This document shows, piece after piece, positions 55,515-64,000 of a DNA stretch of 64,000 nucleotides. The translations under genes and the position numbers were made by a program. Position 1 is the stretch's first letter; each line of letters opens with the position of its first letter. The notes under the pieces were generated by a model that saw nothing but the letters and a program-made list of their open reading frames with translations, searched no databases and had not been told where the DNA came from. The stretch spans positions 63,281,053 through 63,345,052 of the forward strand of contig CM060732.1 of NCBI GenBank assembly GCA_030704615.1, given 5' to 3'. The DNA is from Takakia lepidozioides (Eukaryota; Streptophyta; Takakiopsida; Takakiales; Takakiaceae).

Positions 55515-56205
55515 TGTTGGCCCTGCCTTTCTAAGGCAAGACTACGCAAAGGGTTTGAGTTGCTTTAGCACCGATACTTTCGATTAGACTACCAATTTCA
55601 TCGAGACAGTTGTCAAAAGAATATTTTTTTTAAATGAATGATATCCGTTCGTTGGTCAAGAAGAGAAGCGATGGCAAAATGGAGCGCCCGTGCACCCATG
55701 GAGAGCATGCTTTGGTTGAGAACAGAAGTGAGGGTGGCAGAACATTTCTTCCTTCATCGTCCTTTCTACTATGAGGATGAGATCCGTTGGAGATTAAATG
55801 TCTATTGTATGATACCCAATCTCTCAGAGCTCGACTTCGGTCATTACGAGTATCAGAAATGCGAAGGAAACGCGATGGCAGAATGGAGTGCCCGTGTCAT
55901 TTTAAAGGCCTTGCCATCATAAGTTGATTTCATTATGGGCAACTGCATCACACACATCAGTAATATATCTTATCTTTTCAGTCTTGAAATTATGGTTGTC
56001 CATCAATGAGATACAGTGTATGGAAGGCCTTGATAACCTCCACTTAAAGAGCTGAGTGTGGGAAGTCTCGCTGTACTTTTGTGAGTGTGCATATGATTTT
56101 GCAGGAGGGTGCAATAAGTTTTCTTTGATTGCTTTTCAATTCAGAATTGGAATTATTGTAATAAGTAGGGTTGGGGTGTTTGCAAGGATGTATGCATGAT
56201 TGTCC
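55515..56205 (+). repeat. Second copy of the GTTGGCCCTGCC repeat, interrupted
   Basis: 55,515-55,670 matches the reverse complement of about 810-965, and 56,177-56,205 matches about 777-803. Between them lies unrelated sequence including a small LINE remnant at 55,735-55,860 (EHFFLHRPFYYEDEIRWRLN). Confidence 0.6.
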
Positions 56206-56219
56206 AGCGCATGGATAGC

Positions 56220-58320
56220 TGAAGGAGCAGGGGTAGAGTGTGGGTTCAGATTCATCCAAGAAGGCTGGATTTTAAGCTCAAGATTAGCTATGGTTTCATG
56301 TGCATCGATAGCTGGAAGAAACCTGCATGGGTAGATGATGAACTGGAAGCTGCAGCAGCAGCGGCACAGTTGATAAAATCAGGCAGAGTTAATGAAGGCA
56401 CTTTTTTCAACACATTTCATCCTGTTTTTTTCTCTTATTAGGACCAGCCCTAATTCCATGTTGAATTCTGCAATGGTGACTTTGACATGCTATTGCCAAT
56501 GTGACAACATGAAAGTATCCAGATACATGTAACAAAGACGAGGAGAGGCTGTGGAAAGAATAATTTTTTGACCCCAGTCAATGGTGGGACAACCGAGGCC
56601 AAAAGGTGAACGCCTGTTAGATTACAGAGAGTAGCAGATGCAATTCAACATAGGAACTAGTGTGATAAGCTGAGTTGGGTGTTTCGTAGAACAAATCTAG
56701 GCTATCATTGTCAGCTGCTAGCAGCAAGGCAAGGATGAACGCATGATTTGTGCAGAGGCATGGATAGTTGAAAGGAACAGGGGTAAAGTGTGGGTACAGA
56801 ATTATCGAAGAGGAACAGATTTCAAGCAGAAGAATACCTATGATTCCCTGTGGATCAATAGCTACAAGAAACCTACATGGTAGATGGTCAACTAAAGGCA
56901 GCAGCTGCAGCGGCATAGTTGATAAAATCAGGCACCTCATCCATGACCACAGCTTCCGGAAGAGGATCAAGAGAGGGACTCCACAATGCTTTGTGAGGCA
57001 GGTAGACTGAAAGAGGCTCTACAGACTTTAAACCAATGAGGCATTTTAGCAGATTCAGGTACGTATGTCTGTTTCTTGTACACTCACATTATCCAAAGTG
57101 GATTCACGCCAAGTGTTTTTTCTCCTCAACACTCTTGTTAAGATATATGTTAAGTGTGGGAGCATCATGGATGCTCACTATGTGTTCAACGGAAAGCCTC
57201 AACGATCTTTAAGCACGTGGAATATAATGTTGGCAGGATTTAATGCTTTGGAGACCTATGAGCAAATGATGGGAGAAGGGGTAAAGCCCAATTGTGCGTG
57301 TTGCAGGGGTAGAGTGTGGGTTCAGATTCATCCAAGAAGGCTGGATTTTAAGCTCAAGATTAGCTATGGCTTCCTGTGCATCGATAGTTGGAAGAAATCT
57401 GCATGCGTAGATGGTGAACTGGAAGCCGCAGCAGCAGCGATAAAATCAGGCACTGTTAATGAAGGCACTTTTTTCAACACATTTCACCCTGTTTTTTTCT
57501 CTTATTAGAACCAGTCCTAACTCCATATTGAATTTTGCAATGGTGACTTTGGCATGATACTGCCAATGTGACATGATACTTTTCTGACCCCAGTCAACGG
57601 TGGGACAATCGAGGCCAAAAAGTTAATGTCTATTAGATTACAGAGAGTAGCTGATGCAATTCAACATATGAACTAGTGTGATAAGCTGAGTTGGGTATTT
57701 CCTAGAACAAATCTAGGCTGTCATTGTCAGCTGCTAACAGCAAGGCAAGGATGAACGCATGATTTGTGCAGAGGCATGGATAGCTGAAGGAGCAGGGGTA
57801 AAGTGTGGGTACAGATTCATCTAAGAGAACCAGACTTCAAGCAGAAGAATACATATGATTCCATGTGGATCAATAGCTACAAGAAACCTACATGGTAGAT
57901 GGTCAATTAAAGGTAGCAGTTGCAGCGGCACAGTTGATAAAATCAAGCACCTCAACCATGATCATAGCTTCCGGAAGAGTATCAAGAGAGGGACTCCACA
58001 ATGCTTTGTGAGGCAGGTAGACCAAGGAGGCATTTTAGCAGATTCAGATACGTATGTCAGTCTCTTGTACACTCACAGTATCCAAAGTGGATTCACGCCA
58101 AGTGTTTTTCTCCTCAACATTCTTGTCAAGATGTATGTTAAGAGCGGGGGCATCATGGATGCTCACCAAGTGTTCAACGGAATGCCTCAACGATCTTTAA
58201 TCACGTGGAATATAATGTTGGCAGGATTTACCAAGCATAGGTGTGGTAGGAATGCTTTGGAGACCTATGAGCAAACATTGGGGGAAGGGGTGAAGCCCAA
58301 CCCCATCACGTTTGTGTGCG
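56220..58320 (+). repeat. About 1-kb tandem duplication containing PPR sequence
   Basis: Unit one starts near 56,231 and unit two near 57,307 (identical GGTAGAGTGTGGGTTCAGAT). A related sub-repeat occurs at 56,781 and 57,796 (GGTAAAGTGTGGGTACAGA), and the PPR segment at 57,048 recurs at 58,037. The coding-like product of the first sub-repeat (VQIHPRRLDFKLKISYGF, then an Ala-rich run) is not recognised. Confidence 0.7.
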
Positions 58321-59050
58321 TTTGCAATTGTGTGCAAGCCTGGCAGCTCTGGAAAATGGCAAAGAGGTCCATGGTGACATTGTCAAAGCTGGAATTGTAC
58401 CCAATGTCATTCTGAACTTTGCCCAGTGGATATGTATGCCAAATGTGGGAGAATTGAGGATACAAAAGGAGTGTTCAACACTATGGCTGAACGAGATGCG
58501 GTGTTGTGGAACGTGATGCTTGCAGGGTATGCATAGCAGAGGCGCACCAGGTGTTCAACGGAATGCGATCTTTAATCATGTGGAATATAATGTTGGCAGG
58601 ATTTACCAAGCATAGGTGTGGTAGGAATGCTTTGGAGAACTATGAGCAAATCATGGGAGAATGGGTGAAGCCCAACCACATCACGTTTGTGCGTGTTTGC
58701 AGTATATGTGCAAGCCTGGCAACCCTGGAAAAGGGCAAAGAGGTGCATGACAATATCGTCAGAGCTGGAATTGTAGTAGATGTGGTTCTCAACAATGCCC
58801 TAGTGGACATGTATGCCAAATGTGGGAGCATCGAGGATGCAAAGGGAGCGTTCGACCATATGGTTGATCGAGATGTGGTGTTCCACGTGATGTTGGTAGG
58901 GTATGCACAGTAGGGATGCGGTATGAAGGCTTTGGAGACGTATGAGCAAATGATGTAAGAAGGGGTGAAGCCCAACCACATCACGTTTGTGTGCGTTTGT
59001 AGTGTGTGTGCAAGGTAGCCTTGGAAAAGGGGAAATAGGTGCATGGTTGC
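57048..59050 (+). pseudogene. Pentatricopeptide repeat (PPR) gene remnants
   Basis: PPR proteins bind organellar RNA in plants. Several PLS-type repeats can be read: LLNILVKMYVKSGGIMDAHQ, FNGMPQRSLITWNIMLAGFT, LENGKEVHGDIVKAGIVPNV, VDMYAKCGRIEDTKGVFNTM, ERDAVLWNVMLAGYA, and in 58,506-58,913 NNALVDMYAKCGSIEDAKGA. They are spread over at least three frames with frameshifts near 58,320 and 58,420 and stops near 58,535 and 58,912. No start, transit peptide or C-terminal E/DYW domain is present. The duplicate at 57,065-57,300 is shorter and fuses to the tandem-repeat sequence. This is a decayed gene, not a functional editing or splicing factor. Confidence 0.85.
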
Positions 59051-59960
59051 ATCGTGAAAGCAAATTTCTTCACAGGTCCCATCCCAGGGATCATTTAATA
59101 TACTGAGTGGTGCAATCCCAGACAATCTGGCAGACTTGAGTGCCTTGGGGTTAGCACAAGTAGTCATTTGGGTATGCTTTCTTTGGAGATTGGTACAGGG
59201 GAACAGGGATGTCCACAACATTGAGCTTGACAGGTTAGCCATGGCAACATCGTTTCCATCATGTGTCAGGAAGTGTTGTATGCGTATATTCACTCTAGGC
59301 CTTCTTATCCCAGTAATTGCAAGTACATTCCAAGATCCGGAACTACAGTGAGACAGCTGCTAGTATGATCCTTTGGTGAGTAACAAGAAGAGTTCTTCGT
59401 CCAAAAGCTAGATCACAGAATCAGTGCACCTTCAAGTGCTAGACTGGGCTAATGCACAAGGATGAAGCAAAAGATGTTTACCTGAGAGGTATTTTCTATA
59501 TGTTGGCAACTGGAATGTCAAACTTGTTCTCCTACCCTTAGCCTCATGCACCTCAGCCTCATGCACTTCCCCATGAGGATCTCCATGCTGGAAAATTCAT
59601 TGATGTGGAGTAGTTGTTTTTGGGCTACTGGTCGAGGGCCCAAATTCTGTCTTGTATCCTGCTTTCATTTGTTGGCCCTGCCTTCTCGAGGCAGGACTAC
59701 GCAAAGGGTTCAGCCGCTTTTGACACATTGCCGCTTTTTCTTTCTTTTCTTTTTTCTTCGATTTACTTTTCAATTCGAAAAACGTGTAATGTTAATATTC
59801 CATCCGCATTTATGATGAATAAAATGCCTTGGATGAATAGTTTTGCGTACACGTGAGGTCGTGCTGGGTAGTTATATTGTATGCAGCTCGTTCACATAGC
59901 AGGAAAATCTTCTCAGTGATTGAGAAAGAGTGGAAATTCATTTTGGACGGGAGTGATTTA
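59051..59960. other. Repeat-rich spacer
   Basis: Contains a third partial copy of the GTTGGCCCTGCC repeat at about 59,671-59,730 and a T/C-rich run at 59,735-59,770. No supportable gene. Confidence 0.45.
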
Positions 59961-59967
59961 GATCTCC

Positions 59968-60094
59968 AAAGGAGGGAGATCTCCGAGAACATCAGTACCC
60001 ACAATTCTGGAAGCGTCTGTTGCTGGTTCAAAGGAATTTGCAGGAACAGTTGTCTGCACAGGCCCTTCCCGAAATAGGAAGGGACGTTGCCCTG
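59968..60094 (+). CDS. Possible isolated exon, unrecognised
   Basis: After a CCAAAG acceptor-like site the plus strand reads EGDLREHQYPQFWKRLLLVQ, then RNLQEQLSAQALPEIGRDVA, up to a GTTGTG donor-like site. The pattern is protein-like and the frame is clean, but no family or partner exons are recognised. Confidence 0.3.
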
Positions 60095-61218
60095 CGCGTT
60101 GTGTGTTGTTTATCTTCCGATTGTTCGCTCTTCTTCATCTTGATGTTAGGTATGGGTTTGTGTTTGTTCAGAGGTTGTGTTTTCTTGTTGCCACCAACAG
60201 GATGTGCGTATGTTCCTTAAGTAATCGCAATTTGGATTCCAGTGCATGAGAACAAGCAAGTGAAAAAGCTTGGGAGGTTGCAGTAAACTATATTTGTCAA
60301 ATTATTAGAAGCATGATTGCAACGGCCAGAGGTGGTGCCTCCTGGCACAGTTCAAGGGAAGGAGCTCGGAGTCAGTCGATCCACGAACCCGCACAGCGTT
60401 TTGCTGATTTTGATGGTGTGTTTTCTTTCCTCGTCTCTGTGCTTCGTGACTGAGAATTTCGCTTATTTTAAGGGTTATGGAAAGCAGCTATGGACGTGGG
60501 ACCTTGTTCACGTCTATGTGAGAATAATAGAGCCATATCAAACCCCATGTGGCGGGGTGAAAGCCTACGTTGATTCATAGACACTTGCCCGTCATGGCAC
60601 TTGCAGAGGATGAGTCCGTCATCTCCAGAAATGTCTGAAGCAGTGTCTGATATCAAATGATGTACTCCAGTTTTGTAGGGTACAAATGTTGTGCGGATGG
60701 ACCCTTTGCACAGGTGCTGAAGCCTTAAGGTTAATTACAAATGTTTAGTGCCAATTCACTATAGCCACTGATTCCTGGTATCTATTTGACATCACTATTC
60801 ATAGTGTGAGCTTTTGCCACCATTTGTCCATCCCTCCATAACATTCATTTCACATTGCTTGCTATGTCATGGTTTTAGTCATGGTTATCTAGAATTACCT
60901 ACTTCTAGTTAACTAGGACATTTTGGATATTTATATTTATATTTTGTGTGTTGGAACTTCATTGGGTCTCACATACCAAGTGAGGTGTCGAGCCTCACTT
61001 GGGACATGGAGATAGGCTTTCCCCTTCTGGGGATGGAGGAGGCTCATCTTCTTGTAGTTGAGCCTCTATGAGCTTCTCTTACCTCCATGGCTCTAGGTAT
61101 TGAGAGGGAGTGTGTTGAGGGCTTTGTAGGATGGATTCTCTTAGCAAGGGTGCCCTTGACTTGACTTAGTTTATGTGATAGAGTGGATTTCACTTGGAAG
61201 GACTAGGACTTGTTCTTA
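60095..61218. other. No gene seen
   Basis: Reading frames at 60,020-60,220 and 60,317-60,580 have no domain. From about 60,950 the sequence has G/T-rich, low-complexity character like retroelement UTRs. Confidence 0.4.
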
Positions 61219-61439
61219 CACTACTACATTTAGGGGGGGTTAGCGACGCCAGGACCCCGGGCACGCCGGACGCGCCGACCCCCTGCGACTGCAGCGTCGC
61301 ACAGACGCCCAGCTCGTTGGGGCGTCGTAACGCCGGCGCTCAGACGACGTTGTGGCATCTTGCGATGCCATGTCGTCGCCGGAAAGGGGCCTGACCCCAT
61401 TCCCCTGCCAACGCACTGGGGGGGGTTGCGACGCCCCCG

Positions 61440-61690
61440 GATGTTGCGACACCGGGGAATCGCAACGAGACGTCGCAATGCCGCAGCCTAGCGACGCTTT
61501 TGCGACGGCCGGGCGCTCCTGCGACGGCGGGGAATCGCAATACCCAAGACCAAAAAAAAAAAAAAAAAAAAAAAAAAACCCTGGTTTTTTTTTTTTTTTT
61601 TTTTTTTTTTCGCGATTCCCCGCCGTCGCAAAAGCGTCGCTGGGGCTGCAGCGATGCGATTCCCCAGCGTCTTGGGGGCGTCGTGAAAAA
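61440..61690. repeat. Internal palindrome with opposed A and T tracts
   Basis: An A tract of nearly 30 bases (from about 61,552), CCCTGG, then a T tract of similar length (to about 61,610). GC-rich arms on both sides are also inverted (GACGGCGGGGAATCGC against GCGATTCCCCGCCGTC; GCGACGCTTTTGCGAC against GTCGCAAAAGCGTCGC). A single strand would fold into a very stable hairpin. Confidence 0.85.
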
Positions 61691-62135
61691 TTGATTTTGG
61701 GAGTAGATTGTAGAGCATAATGGGCTTGGCATCTTCAGACTATAGCCATTGTCCAACAATAAGTTGCAATGCAGCTTTACAAAACTTAGGCCATTGATAG
61801 ATATTTGTTCTTGAAGAATTCTGGGGACAAGTCTAGGTGCAAGTTCCAGCTGTGAGAGCTCCTGTAGAGTACGCATAATCTGCAACACAATGATAGGATT
61901 GCGATAGTGGTAGGAGCTAACTCTTGATATGTATATATATATATTTGGACTGCTTTTGTGATACATAGATGTATTGTAGATTTGTTGGTTAGTGTGCAGT
62001 GTCTTAGAAATGTTATAATGTGGAGGTCCTAGATTCAAATATGCATTGCCTAATATATGTAGAACAATGCATGAATTGTCATTGGACAAAACCGGAGTCA
62101 ATGGTCAACGTCGAGTAAATGGTCAACTAGTTTTT

Positions 62136-62166
62136 GAAATTCAAATTCAAATTCAAATTCAAATTT
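62136..62166. repeat. (AAATTC)n hexamer repeat inside the CACTA element
   Basis: About five units of AAATTC. Confidence 0.85.
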
Positions 62167-62297
62167 TCCCACCTAAATTCAGATATACCCCCCTACTGTG
62201 ATGTCTGGGGGTCGCATGTACGACCCTCGGACTCAGGAATCGCAAACCCCCCGGGACCACCCGGCCGCGGCGCCAGCGCGATGACGTCCAGGCATCG

Positions 62298-62326
<29 letters not shown>
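62298..62326. repeat. Second A tract inside the CACTA element
   Basis: An uninterrupted A run of close to 30 bases followed by CCAACCAACG, with no opposing T tract nearby. Confidence 0.85.
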
Positions 62327-62328
<2 letters not shown>

Positions 62329-62505
62329 AACCAACGTCTTTTTCTGCGACGTTTTTTCTTCGACGTCACTATTTAGCGACGTTCCGGGAGCGACGTCGCA
62401 AATGCCCCCGGCGCGCCCCGGGCGCCGTAGAGTATTTTCGTCGCTAATCGCGGCGGTTGGAGGTCGCTGGGGCATTGCTAAACCCCCCCAATCGTAGTAG
62501 TGTTA

Positions 62506-64000
62506 GTGTGGTTGCTTCATGCTTTGAGAGTTTTCATTGTTTTCCACTTCTTTCATTTCTCATCTCTTATCACTACAAGAAGATCACCTTATGCTTGTGA
62601 ATGCGGAGTGTAAGGATTAGTTTTGCACTTGTATGTTAAAGAGGTTGAGCTAGGAGAATTCAGCTCTTGTATCACAAGGCTTGCAAGGGGTTGCAAGGAA
62701 AAATGCTCGAGTGTTGCATGCACCAAGGAGTTGGAGAGCTTGAGAAGAAAGCTCGAGTCACAAGATTTTGCAAGGATTGCAAGGATGAAGTCTTGTGTGG
62801 GTAGAAGCATGGATTCTAGGGTTTGAGAATCCTTTGTATGCATTATGGAGTCAATGGTGTGTGCCATGGCTTGTGGAGAGTGACTAAAGGCTTGTTAGTG
62901 CTCATTTCACTATCAAGCTAGGGTTAAGCAAGTTCAAAGTGTGGATGTTGTGGAAGAGAAGCCAAGGAGCTACATAGGCTTGGGCTTGAAGACAACAAGG
63001 GCAAGCACTTGGAGAGCACTAAGAAGATCAAGAGGTTTTGAAAGGGAGCATGTGAAGAAATCTTCCAATCATGGTGGTGTGGAGCCAAGCTTAGGACGCC
63101 ATTGGAAGGGCTTGGAGAACATATGGTGGGAAATCCTTGAGGGGAAATCATTATTCAATGTATGCATAGCTTCACCCTAACTATGTAATGTGACAAGAGG
63201 GGGAGGCAATACTTGGCTATTCATGCTCTTGGTAGTGCGAGCTTTGTGGTGGATAGTTGACCAAGCAAGTGGTGCATATATGGAGCATGCTCTCTTGAGT
63301 TTGTAAGTTCAAGTTTGAGAAGGGGAGCTCTTGAACTAGCAAGAGGTGAAGGCCTTGAGATCCATTTGTGTGTGAAGTGGAGAGGTGTTGATTCATGTTA
63401 TGATGAAGGAGAGCAACACATAGGCCAAGAGGTCATGGAACATGCATTCAAATGACCAAGGGGAGCACATGGATGATGGATTGGTGCAAGACCCCAAATG
63501 AGGCATATGGCGTGAGAGTGGGATCCAAGGCGGATTGCTTGGGAGCATTATTGTAAGTGACAAGCATTGCTCCTACACATTGAGATAATTTGTGTTGATT
63601 TGGAACAATTGTCAAGTGATGAGGAGACAAATGCATGATTGTTCGGCAATGGAGATATGGTAGTTTGCAATCAAATCCCAAGGACTAGAAGGAGGATTGA
63701 TTTGGTGGACAATGACTTGCAAGTTGAGTTGGACCACTCTTGGTTGCACGGGGTGGAAGAGAGCAAGAAGATGCCTCTTATGTCCACCTAGAGACCATAT
63801 TTTTGCTTGAGTAGAAGCATAGAAGACTTGCATTCTAGCTCTTCATTACAAACCCTAGTAGTGTATGCTTAGACTATACCTCTGTTAGTATACCAAACAT
63901 GAGCTTGTCCCTTTGACTATACCTCTGTTGAGGTATCACCATATGTAAACCCTAATGTGAGACTATACCTATGTTAGTATACCAAACAGGAGTTTTTCCA
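62506..64000. other. Unassigned, probably retroelement-derived; no gene seen
   Basis: Purine-rich plus-strand sequence with short reading frames (62,623-62,826; 62,941-63,180) lacking recognisable domains. Near the right edge the motif GACTATACCTCTGTTAGTAT recurs about three times (63,873, 63,917, 63,962, with variation), suggesting a tandem or LTR-like repeat cut by the window end. Confidence 0.4.

Larger units (their letters stand above)
61219..62502. mobile_element. Non-autonomous CACTA (CMC/EnSpm) element, 1,284 bp
   Basis: It begins CACTACTAC and ends GTAGTAGTG, with inverted terminal similarity continuing through a GGGGGGGTT block and GC-rich AGC(A/G)A sequence. It is flanked by a 3-bp direct repeat TTA (61,216-61,218 and 62,503-62,505). 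CACTA termini with a 3-bp duplication define this superfamily. Both subterminal zones contain many GCGACG/CGTCGC motifs, comparable to the subterminal transposase-binding repeats of EnSpm. No transposase domain is present. Confidence 0.85.

Noticed and set aside
61552-61610. Poly(A) tail of a retrocopy or LINE
   Set aside because: The A tract is mirrored by a T tract inside a larger palindrome within a CACTA element.

Overview
The window reads as nuclear DNA of a green plant-lineage organism (streptophyte; a charophyte alga such as Chara, or a bryophyte, would fit, but this is inference). Reasons: genes are cut into many short GT-AG exons separated by long repeat-filled introns; there are PPR repeats, a plastid LPA1-family protein, a Copia element primed by initiator-Met tRNA, and CACTA, hAT and piggyBac DNA transposons. 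Nothing bacterial, organellar or CRISPR-like is visible. || Layout. (1) 1-6114, minus strand: a rearranged partial copy ('copy A') of the 3' end of a kinesin gene whose complete version lies at 28.5-54.5 kb. (2) 6.7-7.8 kb, plus: an intronless, decayed PDCD2 copy. (3) 8.16-9.10 kb, minus: one exon of a glycinamide-ribonucleotide formyltransferase (GART/PurN type), split by a 772-bp hAT element with an 8-bp target duplication. The two preceding GART exons are 15 kb away on the opposite strand (23.8-24.2 kb), and the intron phases match. (4) 10,762-22,539, plus: a host exon of unknown function interrupted by a Copia retrotransposon (10,851-22,182, 5-bp duplication GATTT). The Copia 3' LTR is itself interrupted by a 6.7-kb piggyBac element (15,338-22,044, TTAA duplication). 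(5) 24.65-27,785, plus: the exons of an LPA1-like protein, including a GC-AG intron. (6) 28,493-54,483, minus: a kinesin-4-type gene. I could place 26 exons, nearly all phase-consistent: exons 1-8 are the motor, 9-26 the coiled-coil stalk and tail. Its introns hold many 5'-truncated LINEs whose 3' ends carry a (TTTCA)n tail instead of poly(A). (7) 55.5-59.1 kb: dispersed repeats and a tandemly duplicated, frameshifted PPR pseudogene. (8) 59.1-64 kb: mostly repeats, with a 1,284-bp non-autonomous CACTA element (61,219-62,502, 3-bp duplication TTA) that holds a long A-tract/T-tract palindrome. || Functional picture. The genes that look intact are the kinesin-4 and the LPA1-like gene, which converge with about 0.7 kb between their stop codons. 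The rest is transposon-driven decay: nested insertions, a segmental duplication with two internal micro-inversions, a gene apparently broken by an inversion of about 15 kb, and repeated in-frame TAG codons at positions where CAG (Gln) would fit. I see no operon-like system and no convincing new defence or biosynthetic system. The most informative content is the set of dated rearrangements and the unrecognised host exon broken by the Copia insertion.
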